Below are positions 45,284 to 56,073 of a DNA stretch of 64,000 nucleotides, piece by piece (position 1 is the stretch's first letter; every line of letters begins with the position of its first letter). Under the pieces are notes generated by a model. The model worked only from the letters and a program-made list of their open reading frames with translations, was not told the origin of the DNA and made no database searches. This DNA is from Serpentinimonas maccroryi. GTDB lineage: Bacteria; Pseudomonadota; Gammaproteobacteria; Burkholderiales; Burkholderiaceae_C. The position numbers were made by a program, and so were the translations under genes. The DNA is taken from contig NZ_AP014569.1 of NCBI RefSeq assembly GCF_000828915.1, forward strand, positions 2,294,001 through 2,358,000, read 5' to 3'.

Positions 45284-47272
45284 TCAAAGCCGGCGCTCGA
45301 GCACGCGCAGCACTTCCTCGCCGTAGGCTTGCAGTTTTTTCTGCCCTAGGCCGGGGATGCCTTGCAGGTCGGCCAAGGTGCGCGGCAGGCGCTGCGCCAG
45401 CGCCTCGAGCGTGGCGTCGTGGAAGATCACGTAGGCGGGCAGGTTGTGCTCGCGCGCCACTTCGGCGCGCCAGGCTTTGAGCGCGGCCAGCGTTTCGCGC
45501 GCCGCCAGCGGCAGCGTGTGGGCGGCGCTGCGCGCGCGCGCCGTGCTGGCCGGGGCGGTGCGGGTGTGGGTTTGCAGCTTGAGGCTCACGCTTTGCTCGC
45601 CTTTGAGCACGGCGCGCGCGCCCTCGCCCAAGCGCAAGGTGTTGAAGTGCGCGCCATCGACCCACACCGCCGTGCGCGCGATCAACTGGCGCAGCAGGCT
45701 GCGCCATTCGCTCTCGCCCAACTCGGCCCCGATGCCAAAGGTGCTCAGGCGCTGGTGCCCGTGCTGCTGCACCTTCTCGGTGAGCTTGCCGCGCAGGATG
45801 TCGATCAGGTGCCCGGCCCCGAAGGCACCGCCGCTGGCCTGCTGCACCCTGAAGATGCACGATAGCAGCTTGCGCGCCGCCTCGCTGGCGTCCCAGGTCT
45901 GGGGCGGCGCGAGGCAGTTGTCGCAGTTGTGGCAGGGCTGCGCGCCTTGGCCAAAATAGCCCAGCAGGCGCACGCGGCGGCAGTCGCTGGCCTCGGCCAA
46001 GGCCAGCAGGGCGTCGAGCTTGCCGCGCATGACCTGCTTGAACTCGTCGGCGGCCGGGCTGGCGTCGATCAGGCTGCGCTGCTGGATCACGTCTTGCAGG
46101 CCGTAGGCCATCCAGGCGTTGGCGGCCACACCGTCGCGGCCGGCGCGGCCGGTCTCTTGGTAGTAGCCCTCGATATTTTTGGGCAAATCGAGGTGGGCGA
46201 CGAAGCGCACGTCGGGCTTGTCGATGCCCATGCCAAAGGCGATGGTGGCGACCATGATCAGCCCGTCTTCGCGCAAAAAGCGGTCTTGGTGCCGCTGGCG
46301 CATGGCCGCATCGAGCCCGGCGTGGTAGGGCAGCGCCTGCAGGCCGTGCGCCGCCAGCTGCGCCGCCACGTCTTCGACCTTGCGCCGCGACTGGCAATAG
46401 ACCACGCCCGCGTCGTGCTGGCGCTGGCCGTTGACCACGCTGCTGTGCTCGCGCTCGATGAAGCGCAGCAGCTGCTGCAGGCTGTCCTTTTTCTCGACAA
46501 TGCGGTAGCGGATGTTGGGCCGGTCGAAGCTGCTCACGAAGGCGCGCGCCTGTTGCAAGCGCAGCTGCTCGACGATGTCGGCGCGCGTGAGCGCGTCGGC
46601 GGTGGCGGTGAGGGCGATGCGCGGCACGCCGGGAAAGCGCTCGTGCAGCGCCACCAGCCCGCGGTAGTCGGGCCGGAAATCGTGCCCCCACTGGCTCACG
46701 CAGTGCGCCTCGTCGATGGCGAACAGGCTCAATGCGCCGCGCTCGTACAGCGCTTGCAGCTGCGCCATGCAGCGCGCCGTGGCCAAGCGCTCGGGGGCGG
46801 CGTAGAGCAGCGTGAGCTCCCCGCTGAGCATGCGCCGCTCGACTTCGCTGGCTTGCTGCGGGCTCAGGCTGGAGTTGAGGTAAGCCGCTTCCACACCGGC
46901 CTCGAGCAGCGCGCCCACTTGGTCGTGCATGAGCGCGATCAGCGGCGAGACCACCACCGTCAGCCCCAGCCCGGCGCGCTGGCGCACGATTGCCGGCACC
47001 TGGTAACACAGCGATTTGCCGCCGCCGGTGGGCATGAGCACCAGCGCGTCGCCGCCGTCGCTCAAATGCGCCACGATCTCGGCTTGCGCGCCCCGGAAGG
47101 CGGGGTAGCCAAACACTTCTTGCAGCACCTGCAGGCAGCGGTTTGCCGTGGCAGATTGGGCGGCAGGAGCGGCAGGCGCCGCCAGCGCGCCCGGCTCTGG
47201 TGCCGCTGGCGCCAAGCCAAGGCCGGGCTCTGGCTGCAGCGCCCCCAAGGGTGCCAGCGCCGCTTCAGCCAC
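45284..47272 (-). CDS. recQ: ATP-dependent DNA helicase RecQ
   Basis: 662 residues. After an Ala/Pro-rich 40-residue leader come helicase motifs: [16 protein letters not shown] (Walker A), [31 protein letters not shown] (DEAH and aromatic loop), [13 protein letters not shown], then [18 protein letters not shown] and [10 protein letters not shown]. The zinc-binding RQC part ([22 protein letters not shown]) and a C-terminal HRDC domain (last 80 residues) complete a standard RecQ. It is 30 nt downstream of the rhodanese gene. Confidence 0.96.
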   Translation of the reverse strand: MAEAALAPLGALQPEPGLGLAPAAPEPGALAAPAAPAAQSATANRCLQVLQEVFGYPAFRGAQAEIVAHLSDGGDALVLMPTGGGKSLCYQVPAIVRQRAGLGLTVVVSPLIALMHDQVGALLEAGVEAAYLNSSLSPQQASEVERRMLSGELTLLYAAPERLATARCMAQLQALYERGALSLFAIDEAHCVSQWGHDFRPDYRGLVALHERFPGVPRIALTATADALTRADIVEQLRLQQARAFVSSFDRPNIRYRIVEKKDSLQQLLRFIEREHSSVVNGQRQHDAGVVYCQSRRKVEDVAAQLAAHGLQALPYHAGLDAAMRQRHQDRFLREDGLIMVATIAFGMGIDKPDVRFVAHLDLPKNIEGYYQETGRAGRDGVAANAWMAYGLQDVIQQRSLIDASPAADEFKQVMRGKLDALLALAEASDCRRVRLLGYFGQGAQPCHNCDNCLAPPQTWDASEAARKLLSCIFRVQQASGGAFGAGHLIDILRGKLTEKVQQHGHQRLSTFGIGAELGESEWRSLLRQLIARTAVWVDGAHFNTLRLGEGARAVLKGEQSVSLKLQTHTRTAPASTARARSAAHTLPLAARETLAALKAWRAEVAREHNLPAYVIFHDATLEALAQRLPRTLADLQGIPGLGQKKLQAYGEEVLRVLERRL

Positions 47273-47302
47273 GGAGCGCAGTCAACGCGGTCAAAACCGG
47301 CT

Positions 47303-47707
47303 TCACATTTGCTCCCACGGCAGGCCGTCGAAGCGCCAGCCGTTGCGCGTGGAGCGGTGAAAATGGGCGTCGAGGTCGCCCTCAAAGCCGTGCAACACGT
47401 GCGCCACCTCGCTAAAGCCGGCCGCTTCCAGCGCCGCCCCGGCTTCGAGCGTGCGTTTGCCGCTGCGGCAGATCAGCAACAGCGGGCGCTCTTTGCTGCC
47501 GGCTTCGCACTCCACCTGCTGCACGAAGCGCTGCGCGTCGGGCTTGAGCTCGGGGTACTCGTACCACGGCACCTGCACCACCCCGGGCGGGCGCCCGACG
47601 TAGAGCGACTCGACCTCCATGCGCACATCGACGAACAGCGGCTCCGCATCTGCCGCGCGGCGTGCTTGCAGCCATTCCCAAGCTTGGCGGGGTAAGAGGT
47701 GTTGCAT
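47303..47707 (-). CDS. Rhodanese-domain protein
   Basis: 134 residues from the ATG at 47707, only 4 nt after hemB. A single rhodanese domain: LFVDVRMEVESLYVGRPPGVVQVPWYEYPEL and the active-site loop LLICRSGKRTLEAGAALEAAGF, with Cys as the likely persulfide carrier (CRSGKR). The partner of the sulfur transfer is not known. Grouped with hemB and recQ in a likely minus-strand operon. Confidence 0.9.
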   Translation of the reverse strand: MQHLLPRQAWEWLQARRAADAEPLFVDVRMEVESLYVGRPPGVVQVPWYEYPELKPDAQRFVQQVECEAGSKERPLLLICRSGKRTLEAGAALEAAGFSEVAHVLHGFEGDLDAHFHRSTRNGWRFDGLPWEQM

Positions 47708-47711
47708 GGCC

Positions 47712-48755
<1,044 letters not shown>

Positions 48756-48826
48756 TTAGGTCCCGCGCGCCTCGCCCTAGGTTACCCCAGCCTGCCCCAG
48801 CCTAACCGCCCCCGAAGTGCGTCCCC

Positions 48827-49555
48827 ATGACCCCAACCGATTCTGACGCAGCACCCACCAACCGAAGCCTAGGCGCCAGCGAGCTGCCGCCCGCTGCGCC
48901 CGCCACCCCCGACCCGGCGTGGCGCATGGCCGAGCACTGGCCCGAGCTGAGCGCGGCCTTGAGCAGCCAAGCCGCCGAAGCGGCGGACCGGGTGCTGCGC
49001 GGGCTCGAGCTGCTGCGCCAGCGCGAGCGCCTGAGCGCCGCCGAAATGCGCGTGCTGGCCACCCCGGCCCTGCGGCTGCAGCAATGCGCCAAGCAGGCGC
49101 AACAGATTCTGCGCCTGCAAAGCGGGCAGGCGCGGCAAACCCACGAAAAAATCGATCTGGCGCAAGTGATCGAGGCCGCGCTGGACGACCGGCGCGACGA
49201 ATGGGTGGCCCAAGGGCTGACGCTGCAGCGGCAGCTGCAGCCGGTGGAGCTGTTGATCGACCCGACGCTGGGCTACAGCCTGTGCCACGCGATGGTGGAC
49301 TGGGCGCAACGCTTTGGCGAGCACCTCGAGCTGTGCCTAGAGCGCGACCCGGTTCAGGCTTGCGCGCTGCTGCGGGTGCGCACGCGCGACAGCGGCCAGG
49401 CCGTGGACGCCGAGCGCCTGCTGCACGACGCGATCGAATGGCTGCTGCTGCGCCAACTCGCGGCTACCGACGGCGGCATCGAGCTGCAGCGCCGCGCCAC
49501 CGACGAGGGCGTTGAGCTGAGCGCGCTGTTCCGCCGCACCGTGCTGGCCCTCTAG
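48827..49555 (+). CDS. Unknown protein with histidine-kinase-like organisation
   Basis: 242 residues. A disordered, Pro/Ala-rich start (about 1-30) precedes a long helical region (33-110) and then IDLAQVIEAALDDRRDEWVAQGLTLQRQL..DPTLGYSLCHAMVDWAQRFGEHLEL, which resembles the start of a histidine-kinase ATPase domain (N-box position). A clear phosphorylated His, G1 or G2 box is not seen. It may be a degenerate kinase or phosphotransfer protein; this is a weak family call. It stands alone between hemB (divergent) and the MocR gene (convergent). Confidence 0.7.
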   Translation: MTPTDSDAAPTNRSLGASELPPAAPATPDPAWRMAEHWPELSAALSSQAAEAADRVLRGLELLRQRERLSAAEMRVLATPALRLQQCAKQAQQILRLQSGQARQTHEKIDLAQVIEAALDDRRDEWVAQGLTLQRQLQPVELLIDPTLGYSLCHAMVDWAQRFGEHLELCLERDPVQACALLRVRTRDSGQAVDAERLLHDAIEWLLLRQLAATDGGIELQRRATDEGVELSALFRRTVLAL

Positions 49556-49579
49556 TACGTGCAGCCACAGGGCCTGTTT

Positions 49580-50941
49580 TCAGGCCAGCTCCATGGCTTC
49601 TATGGTATCGCGCACCACCGGCAGGGCACACGCCAACACCTCCAAGCTGGCAGCACCTAGGTTCAGCCGAATGGCGTGCGGATAGCTGACCGCCACCGCA
49701 AATGCTGACGACGGCGTGACCGCAATGCCCAGCTCAGCCAACCGCATGGTGAGCGGCTCGGCGCGCACCGCTTCGGGCAGGCGCACCCACACGAAAAACG
49801 AATCGGGATGCGACTGCAGTTTAAGCCCCGCCAGACAGCGCAACGCCAATTGCTGCTTGGCGCGGGCGGCGCTGCGCTTGTCCTGTTCCAGTCGGCGCAC
49901 GCAGCCGGTATCGAGCCAGTGCGCCCCAAGGGCCGACATGAGCGTAGGCTGGCTCCAGGCAATGGCGCGCAGCGTGCGTTCACAGCGTGCCACCAACTGC
50001 GCCGGCAAGGCCACATAGCCCAGCCGCACGCCACCGCCCACGCTCTTGCTCAGGCTGGACACATACACGGTGCGCTCGGGCGCCAGTGCGGCCAGCGGCG
50101 GCGGCGCGGCGCTGGCCAGAAAAGCGTAGGAGGCATCTTCCAGCAACCACACCTTGTGGGCACGCGCCAGTGTCACGAGACGCTCGCGGCTGGCCAAGTC
50201 CATGACCCAGCCGGTGGGGTTGTGCAACGTGGGCATGGTGAACACCAGCTTCACTGGGCGCTGCTGCAACACGCGCGCCAAGTGGTCGAGGTCGGGGCCA
50301 GCATCGGTCCAGCGCAGCGGCTGCAGTTCCAGCGCCTGGGTCTGCGCCAGGCTGGTGAAGCCGGGGTAGGTGAGCTCGTCCACCACCACCACATCGCCGG
50401 GCTGCAGGAGCGCCATGACGGCGCATGCCAAGCCCTGCTGGGCGCCACCCACCAGCAGCACCTGTTCGGCTGGCACGGCCACGCCGACCTCGGCCAGGTG
50501 ACGCGCCACGGCGACCCGCTCGGGCAGGCCACCGCCGACGGCTTGCGGCTCCATGAGGCGGGGCATCTGGCCCAGTTGGCGCAGGGCCTGCAGCGCGGCA
50601 TCTAGCAAGGCACCTGCGTTGGGCGTGTCGGGGTAGTTGAAGGCCAGGTCGATAGGAGCTGGGCTCGGCATGGCAGCTTCAAGCCGGCGCTCGGTCAGGG
50701 CGTGGCGCTCGGCATCGGCCTGCCATTCGCGCACGAAGGTGCCGCGTCCGGTTTCGCCCACCACCAAGCCGCGGCGTTCCAACTCGCGGTACACCTTGCT
50801 GGCGGTGGCCAGCGCCACGCCATGCTGGCGCGCAAAGGCCCGGTGCGTGGGCAGGCGGGCCCCGGCGGCGTAACGGCCCGCGCGTATGGCCTGCACCAAT
50901 TCATCCAGCAGGAGCGTGTGGCGGTGGGGGGCGGCGGGCAT
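49580..50941 (-). CDS. MocR/PdxR-type regulator (GntR HTH plus aminotransferase fold)
   Basis: 453 residues. The N-terminal 75 residues form a GntR winged helix (LVQAIRAGRYAAGARLPTHRAFARQHGVALATASKVYRELERRGLV). A fold-type I aminotransferase-like domain follows, with PLP lysine in VYVSSLSKSVGGGVRLGYVA. Such proteins are mostly PLP-sensing repressors or activators. It is divergent from a LysE-type exporter gene 115 nt away, its likely target, and an inverted repeat lies between them. Confidence 0.93.
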   Translation of the reverse strand: MPAAPHRHTLLLDELVQAIRAGRYAAGARLPTHRAFARQHGVALATASKVYRELERRGLVVGETGRGTFVREWQADAERHALTERRLEAAMPSPAPIDLAFNYPDTPNAGALLDAALQALRQLGQMPRLMEPQAVGGGLPERVAVARHLAEVGVAVPAEQVLLVGGAQQGLACAVMALLQPGDVVVVDELTYPGFTSLAQTQALELQPLRWTDAGPDLDHLARVLQQRPVKLVFTMPTLHNPTGWVMDLASRERLVTLARAHKVWLLEDASYAFLASAAPPPLAALAPERTVYVSSLSKSVGGGVRLGYVALPAQLVARCERTLRAIAWSQPTLMSALGAHWLDTGCVRRLEQDKRSAARAKQQLALRCLAGLKLQSHPDSFFVWVRLPEAVRAEPLTMRLAELGIAVTPSSAFAVAVSYPHAIRLNLGAASLEVLACALPVVRDTIEAMELA

Positions 50942-50976
50942 GGTGTGCCTTTAAGGTGGGGGGCGGCTTGTATATA

Positions 50977-50996
50977 GGACAATTTTTTGATTGTAC
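50977..50996. promoter_or_regulatory. Inverted repeat in the MocR-LysE intergenic region
   Basis: GGACAAT and ATTGTAC (6 of 7 pairing) with a 6-nt spacer, inside an unusually AT-rich stretch (50968-51000) of the divergent promoter region. A plausible operator for the MocR regulator, unproven. Confidence 0.4.
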
Positions 50997-51056
50997 TAAT
51001 GTGCTGCCGGATACTGGCACTCCTTCCACTGGCACCTTCCACACAGAAGCCACACC

Positions 51057-51677
51057 ATGTTCGACCTCACCCTGTCCGCCCTCACCGCCACCGCGCTGTT
51101 TGCCTTGGCCACCTCCATCACGCCGGGACCCAATAACACCATGCTGCTGGCCTCTGGGGTGAACTTTGGCTTCCGGCGCACGCTGCCGCACCTGCTGGGC
51201 GTGTCCGTGGGGCTTCTGGTCATTCTGCTGCTGGCCAGCGCGGGCCTGAAGCAATGGATGGTGGCGCACCCGCAGTGGCACGAAGCCATGAAATGGCTGG
51301 GCTCGGCCTACCTGCTTTATCTGGCGTGGCGGGTGGCCACCAGCCACAGCGGGGCGGTGGCGGCTGCAAGCGAATCCGGCAAGACCCCGCGACCGCTCGG
51401 CTTCTGGGGTGCGGCCGCGTTCCAGTGGGTCAACCCCAAGGTCTGGGTGATGGTGCTGGGATTCTTCAGCGCCTACGTGCCGACGGGCGCAGGCGTGGCC
51501 GGTGTGGTGCTGCTGTGCCTGCTGTTCAGCGCCGTGAACCTGCCCTGCGTGGGCGCCTGGGCGCTGGCGGGAGACCGGCTCAGCCGCTGGCTCACCGAAG
51601 GGCAGCGGCGGTTGTGGTTCAACCGCAGCATGGGCGCGCTGCTGGCGCTGTCGGTGTGGGGGGCTTGGGTGGGCTGA
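51057..51677 (+). CDS. LysE-family amino-acid exporter
   Basis: 206 residues, five to six membrane helices. The family start FALATSITPGPNNTMLLASGVNFGFRRTLPHLLGVSVG and the middle motif GAAAFQWVNPKVWVMVLGFFS (NPK) are diagnostic of the RhtB/LysE superfamily. It should export an amino acid or derivative. Divergent from the MocR regulator, which suggests induction by an amino-acid- or vitamin-B6-related signal. Confidence 0.92.
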   Translation: MFDLTLSALTATALFALATSITPGPNNTMLLASGVNFGFRRTLPHLLGVSVGLLVILLLASAGLKQWMVAHPQWHEAMKWLGSAYLLYLAWRVATSHSGAVAAASESGKTPRPLGFWGAAAFQWVNPKVWVMVLGFFSAYVPTGAGVAGVVLLCLLFSAVNLPCVGAWALAGDRLSRWLTEGQRRLWFNRSMGALLALSVWGAWVG

Positions 51678-51767
51678 GGCTGGTTCAGCTCGACAGGTCC
51701 CAAGCGGTGGCCAACTATTCGCTCGGAAGCGCCCAGATCCACCCGGCGCGAACCGGAGCCTACAAGC

Positions 51768-53984
51768 TCAACCCGCCTTCACTTTCAAGCGCCAAGCGTG
51801 CAGCAGCGGCTCGGTGTAGCCACTGGGCTGGGCGCAGCCTTTGAACACCAGGTCGAGCGCGGCTTGGTAGGCGGCGCCGTCGGGGTGGGCCAGCAGGCTG
51901 CGGTAGGCAGGGTCGGCGGCGTTTTGGGCGTCCACCTTGGCGGCCATGCGCGCAAAGCTGGCGCGCACCTCGGCTTCGGTCACGACGCCGTGCAACAGCC
52001 AGTTGGCCACGTGCTGGCTGCTGATGCGCAGCGTGGCGCGGTCTTCCATCAGGCCGATGTCGTTGATGTCGGGCACCTTGGAGCAGCCCACGCCTTGGTC
52101 CACCCAGCGCACCACGTAGCCCAGTATGCCTTGGATGTTGTTGTCCAGCTCCTGCTGGCGTTCGGCGGCGCTCCAGTTCGGGCTGGTGGCCACGGGCACG
52201 GTGAGCAAACCGGTGAGCAGGGTGTCGCGCTCGGCGTCGGCGTCGGTGCGCTCGAGCTGCTGCTGCACCTGGGCCACATCGACCTGGTGGTAGTGCAGCG
52301 CGTGCAGGGTGGCTGCAGTCGGGCTGGGCACCCAAGCGGTGTTGGCGCCGGCCTTGGGGTGGGCGATTTTTTGTTCCAGCATCGCCGCCATCAGGTCCGG
52401 CATGGCCCACATGCCCTTGCCGATCTGCGCCCGCCCGCGCAGGCCCATGCCCAGCCCCACGAGCACGTTGTTGCGCTCGTAGGCGGCGATCCAGGCGCTG
52501 GCTTTCATCTCGCCCTTGCGCACCATGGGGCCGGCCTGCATGGCGCTGTGCATCTCGTCGCCGGTGCGGTCCAGAAAGCCGGTGTTGATGAAGGCCACGC
52601 GGCTGGCGGCGGCGGCGATGCAGGCCTTGAGGTTGACCGAGGTGCGCCGCTCTTCGTCCATGATGCCGAGCTTGACGGTGCTGTCGGGCAGGCCCAGCAG
52701 GCGCTCGACGCGGCCAAAGATCTCGGCGGCAAAAGCCACTTCGTGCGGGCCGTGCATCTTGGGTTTGACGATATAGACGCTGCCGCTGCGGCTGTTGCGC
52801 ACCGCCTCGCCGCTGGGCAGGCGGCCGTGGCCTTGCAGGTCGTGCAAGGCGATGGTGGTGGTGAGCACGGCGTCGAGGATGCCCTCGGGGATTTCGCGCT
52901 GCACGCCTTGGGCGTCGGTGTAGAGCACGGCCGGGTTGGTCATCAGGTGCCCGACGTTGCGCACGAACAGCAGCGAGCGCCCGTGCAGGCGCAGCTCGCC
53001 GCTGCCGTCTGGCCGGGTGTAGTAGCGGTCGGGGTTGAGGCCGCGCGTGAGCGTGCGCCCGCCTTTGTCAAAGCTTTCGGTGAGCGTGCCTTGGAGGATG
53101 CCGAGCCAGTTGCGGTAGCCCAAGATTTTGTCTTCGGCATCGACGGCGGCCACCGAGTCCTCGAGGTCGAGGATGGTGGACAGCGCGGCTTCGAGCACCA
53201 CGTCGGCGATGCCGGCCGGGTCGGTGGCGCCGATGGCGGTGCTGCGATCGAGCACGATCTCAAAGTGCAGCCCGTGGTGCTGCAACAGCAGGGCGCTGGG
53301 GGCCTCGGGCTGGCCGCGGTAGCCCAGCAGCTGGCCGGGGTGGCGCAGGCCGGTGTGCGCGCCGTCGTCGAGCGCCACTTGCAACTGGCCGCCTTGCACG
53401 CGGTAGCTGCGCGCGTCTTTGTGCGATTCGATCGCCAGCGGCGCCGCTTGGTCGAGGAAGTCGCGCGCAAATTCGATCACGCGCGCGCCGCGCAGCGGGT
53501 TGTAGCTGCGCCCGCGCTCGCAGCCGCCGACCTCGGGGATGGCGTCGGTGCCGTAGAGCGCGTCGTAGAGCGAGCCCCAGCGCGCGTTGGCGGCGTTGAG
53601 CGCGTAGCGCGCGTTCAAAATCGGCACCACCAGCTGCGGCCCGGCTTGCAGGGCCAGTTCGGCGTCCACGTTGGCGGTGCTGGCGCGCACGCCCACCGGC
53701 GGCGCCACCAGGTAGCCGATGCCCTCGAGGAACTGGCGGTAGGCGGGCAGGTCGGCGATGGGGCCGGGGTGCGCGCGGTGCCAGCGGTCCAGCTCGGCCT
53801 GCAGGCGCTCGCGCTCGGCCAGCAGGGCGGCGTTTTTGGGCGCCAGATCGGCGACGATGGCATCGAAACCGGCCCAAAAGGCCACCGGATCGACGCCAGT
53901 GCCGGGCAGCACCTGCTGGTTGACAAATTCGTACAAGGCGCTGGCTGCGTGCAGGCGGCCGACGGCGGTGCGGGCGGTGGACAT
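51768..53984 (-). CDS. glcB: Malate synthase G
   Basis: 738 residues from the ATG at 53984. Monomeric G-type enzyme, much longer than AceB. Conserved parts include [46 protein letters not shown] and [44 protein letters not shown]. It joins glyoxylate and acetyl-CoA to give malate. glcE and glcF in the same window would make the glyoxylate from glycolate. Confidence 0.97.
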   Translation of the reverse strand: MSTARTAVGRLHAASALYEFVNQQVLPGTGVDPVAFWAGFDAIVADLAPKNAALLAERERLQAELDRWHRAHPGPIADLPAYRQFLEGIGYLVAPPVGVRASTANVDAELALQAGPQLVVPILNARYALNAANARWGSLYDALYGTDAIPEVGGCERGRSYNPLRGARVIEFARDFLDQAAPLAIESHKDARSYRVQGGQLQVALDDGAHTGLRHPGQLLGYRGQPEAPSALLLQHHGLHFEIVLDRSTAIGATDPAGIADVVLEAALSTILDLEDSVAAVDAEDKILGYRNWLGILQGTLTESFDKGGRTLTRGLNPDRYYTRPDGSGELRLHGRSLLFVRNVGHLMTNPAVLYTDAQGVQREIPEGILDAVLTTTIALHDLQGHGRLPSGEAVRNSRSGSVYIVKPKMHGPHEVAFAAEIFGRVERLLGLPDSTVKLGIMDEERRTSVNLKACIAAAASRVAFINTGFLDRTGDEMHSAMQAGPMVRKGEMKASAWIAAYERNNVLVGLGMGLRGRAQIGKGMWAMPDLMAAMLEQKIAHPKAGANTAWVPSPTAATLHALHYHQVDVAQVQQQLERTDADAERDTLLTGLLTVPVATSPNWSAAERQQELDNNIQGILGYVVRWVDQGVGCSKVPDINDIGLMEDRATLRISSQHVANWLLHGVVTEAEVRASFARMAAKVDAQNAADPAYRSLLAHPDGAAYQAALDLVFKGCAQPSGYTEPLLHAWRLKVKAG

Positions 53985-54043
53985 GGGGTTAGGGCTCCAA
54001 TAAGAACGAATGGGCACGCCCCGTCTGGCGGCGGCCGCAACAT

Positions 54044-54054
54044 TTAAGTGTAAT
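54044..54054 (+). repeat. TTAAGTGTAAT, one of two inverted copies flanking argO
   Basis: The 11-nt sequence occurs here, 60 nt upstream of glcB, and in reverse complement at 54862-54872 upstream of argO. A shared regulator site is possible. Confidence 0.4.
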
Positions 54055-54057
54055 CGC

Positions 54058-54744
54058 TCAAAACAGGCTGTAGAGCAGCAGCGCCGCCATGCCCCACATC
54101 ATCAGCGCCACCAGCCCATCGAGGGCGCGCCACAGGCGCAGCGACTGCAGGCGCTGCCCCAGCCAAAATGCCGCCCCGCCCAGCACCAAAAACCACAGGA
54201 CCGAGCCGGTGGCCGCACCCAAGCCAAAGTCGGTGCCGGCAGCCCCCCAAGCCAGCGAGGCGGTGCCGATCAGCACCGCCGTGTCCAGCCAGGCGTGCGG
54301 GTTGAGCCATGAAAAAGCCAAGGCCGCCAGCACCGCTTGGCGGCGCGTGATCGGGGCCGCTGCGTTGGCCTGACCCGCTACCAAGCCCGTGCCCGCATCG
54401 GTCGCAACCGTGGCCCCTGATGCGGCCACAGGCGCCGCCGCGCCGAGCGGTTGCCGGCAGCGCTGGAAAGCCAACCAGCCGTAAACGAGCAAAAACACCA
54501 CGCCGGCGCCCACCAGCGCCCCGTGCAGCCTGTCCGACAAGCCACCCAACTGCGCCAGCCCCAGCACCCCGAGCGCGATCAGCACCAAGTCGGCCAGCAC
54601 GCACACCGCCACCGTCAGGCCCACGTGCTGGCGCTGCAGCCCCATGCGCAGCACGTGGGCGTTCTGCGGCCCGATCGCCATGATCAGCGACAGGCTCAGC
54701 AGCAGGCCGGCAAAAAAAGCCGGGGTGGACAGGGTCAGGGTCAA
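54058..54744 (-). CDS. argO: ArgO/LysE-type basic amino-acid exporter
   Basis: 228 residues from a TTG at 54744, chosen because AGGAGT lies about 7 nt upstream and the sequence before it shows no membrane helix; an upstream ATG frame to 54828 is open but unlikely. Family motifs are [29 protein letters not shown] and [20 protein letters not shown] (NPH). A Gly/Ala-rich loop (about 95-130) is longer than in E. coli. It should export arginine or lysine. It is divergent from argP, the known activator of this family. Confidence 0.85.
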   Translation of the reverse strand: MTLTLSTPAFFAGLLLSLSLIMAIGPQNAHVLRMGLQRQHVGLTVAVCVLADLVLIALGVLGLAQLGGLSDRLHGALVGAGVVFLLVYGWLAFQRCRQPLGAAAPVAASGATVATDAGTGLVAGQANAAAPITRRQAVLAALAFSWLNPHAWLDTAVLIGTASLAWGAAGTDFGLGAATGSVLWFLVLGGAAFWLGQRLQSLRLWRALDGLVALMMWGMAALLLYSLF

Positions 54745-54832
54745 GACGGCACTCCTACAAATCGGGGGCGGCTGGCGCGCGCAACGCCGGCTGGGTTGCC
54801 TTGCAGTGTGCCGCAAGCCGCAGCGCAATTTA

Positions 54833-54875
54833 AGGGTTTTAAATTAAATTGATTCGCTTAAATTACACTTAACGC
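54833..54875. promoter_or_regulatory. AT-rich argO-argP control region
   Basis: A 43-nt AT-rich block (with AATTTAAG, TTTAAATTAAATT and CTTAAATTACACTTAA segments) stands out in an otherwise GC-rich region, midway between the divergent genes. It is the likely site of both promoters and ArgP binding. Confidence 0.45.
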
Positions 54876-54938
54876 GGTGCACCGGCTCCGCGCTGCGCCA
54901 CGCGCCTACCTCCTTTGCTACTCCCAGCCCAACCGCCC

Positions 54939-55904
54939 ATGCTCGACCCACGCCAACTGCAAGCCCTGAGCGCCGTGGTGGAGCAGCGCAGCTTTGCCGC
55001 TGCGGCGCGCAGCCTGTCGCTGTCGGTGGCAGCGGTGTCGTTGCGCCTCAAGGCGCTCGAAGATGCGCTCGGCCAGCGCCTACTGGTGCGCGGCAAGCAG
55101 GTGCGCGCCACCGCCGCCGGCCAGACCCTGCTGGCGCACGCCAAACGGGTGCAGCTGATGGAGGCCGACTTGCTGAACGCGATCGCCGGTGCGGCTCCCG
55201 AGCCGCAGCGGCGCGCGCACTGGCACAGCCTGTCGGTGGCGGTCAATGCCGACTCGGTGGCGAGCTGGTTCCTGCCCGGTGTCGCGCCCCTGCTGCTGCA
55301 GCAGCGCCTGCTGCTCGATGTCTGGATCGACGACCAGGACCACACCCACGACGCGCTGCACAGCGGCGAGGTGATCGGCTGCGTCAGCACGCTGGCGCAG
55401 GCCATGCGCGGCTGCATGGCCGAGCCGCTGGGCACCATGCGCTACCGCTGCGTGGCCACGCCCGAGGTGGCGCAGCGCAGCCGCAGCCCCGCAGGGGCGG
55501 TGTCGGTGCACCGCCTGCTGGAGTGGCCGGCGGTGATCTTCAACCGCAAAGACGCGCTGCAAGACCGCTTTCTGGCGCAACACTTCGGCCTGCACCAAGC
55601 GCACTACCCGCGCCACTTCGCCCCGGCCATCGACGCCTTCGAGGCAGCGATCGACCTCGGGCTGGGCTGGGGCATGGTGCCCGAGCTGCACCTGCTGCGC
55701 CGGGCGGCCACGGCGGTGCCGCTGGTGGACCTGCTGCCCGGGGCCAGCGTGGCGGTGGCCTTGTACTGGCACCACTGGGCGCACGAGCCGCTCAGCGCGC
55801 AGCGCCTGACCGAGGCCGTCAAGGCCGCAGCGGCGGCGGCGCTGCCAAAGCCCGGTACAGCCACCGAGGCGGCCACCGGCGCGGCCGCACCCGACAAGCC
55901 CTAA
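54939..55904 (+). CDS. argP: LysR-type regulator ArgP
   Basis: 321 residues from the ATG at 54939. Winged helix at 3-60 (LQALSAVVEQRSFAAAARSLSLSVAAVSLRLKALEDALGQRLLVRG) and a substrate-binding domain with ArgP-like features, VNADSVASWFLPGVAPLLL and IFNRKDALQDRFLAQHFG. ArgP/LysG senses arginine and lysine and activates argO. The Ala/Pro/Thr-rich tail (about 300-321) is longer than usual. The stop codon is followed at once by a stray copy of the argS start region. Confidence 0.9.
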   Translation: MLDPRQLQALSAVVEQRSFAAAARSLSLSVAAVSLRLKALEDALGQRLLVRGKQVRATAAGQTLLAHAKRVQLMEADLLNAIAGAAPEPQRRAHWHSLSVAVNADSVASWFLPGVAPLLLQQRLLLDVWIDDQDHTHDALHSGEVIGCVSTLAQAMRGCMAEPLGTMRYRCVATPEVAQRSRSPAGAVSVHRLLEWPAVIFNRKDALQDRFLAQHFGLHQAHYPRHFAPAIDAFEAAIDLGLGWGMVPELHLLRRAATAVPLVDLLPGASVAVALYWHHWAHEPLSAQRLTEAVKAAAAAALPKPGTATEAATGAAAPDKP

Positions 55905-55913
55905 AATCCCCCC

Positions 55914-55970
55914 ATGCACAGTGTCAAATCCGAACTGCTCGCCGCCTTGGCGCGCGGGCTGAGAGGCTGA
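55914..55970 (+). pseudogene. Stray 5' fragment of argS
   Basis: The ATG at 55914 opens [18 protein letters not shown], then a stop at 55968. The first 14 codons copy the true argS start at 57084 with one base change, and a similar CCTAAAATC box lies just upstream in both. The copy breaks off exactly where GGCTGAGAGGCTGAGCTC begins. It is a remnant of duplication, not a functional gene. Confidence 0.85.
55919..55953 (+). repeat. 35-nt direct repeat, left copy (argS start)
   Basis: Identical to 57089-57123, the first codons of argS. The 1.17-kb interval between the copies contains ytfE and the sirB2 remnant. Confidence 0.95.
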
Positions 55971-55974
55971 GCTC
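55957..55974 (+). repeat. GGCTGAG-type repeat at the left edge of the ric cassette
   Basis: GGCTGAGAGGCTGAGCTC, identical to 34590-34607. It begins where the argS homology ends. Confidence 0.8.
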
Positions 55975-56073
55975 CGGAAGGGGCCGATACGACTTTGGGA
56001 GGATGGGGCCTACGCCCCCTGGATGCAGGTTTTTTCCCGACAATAAAGCTTGGTTATTCAAGCAAGGAACATC

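Noticed and set aside
55980-56073. NsrR-type site upstream of ytfE
   Set aside because: Only one half-site-like ATGCA is present; no second arm at the right spacing.
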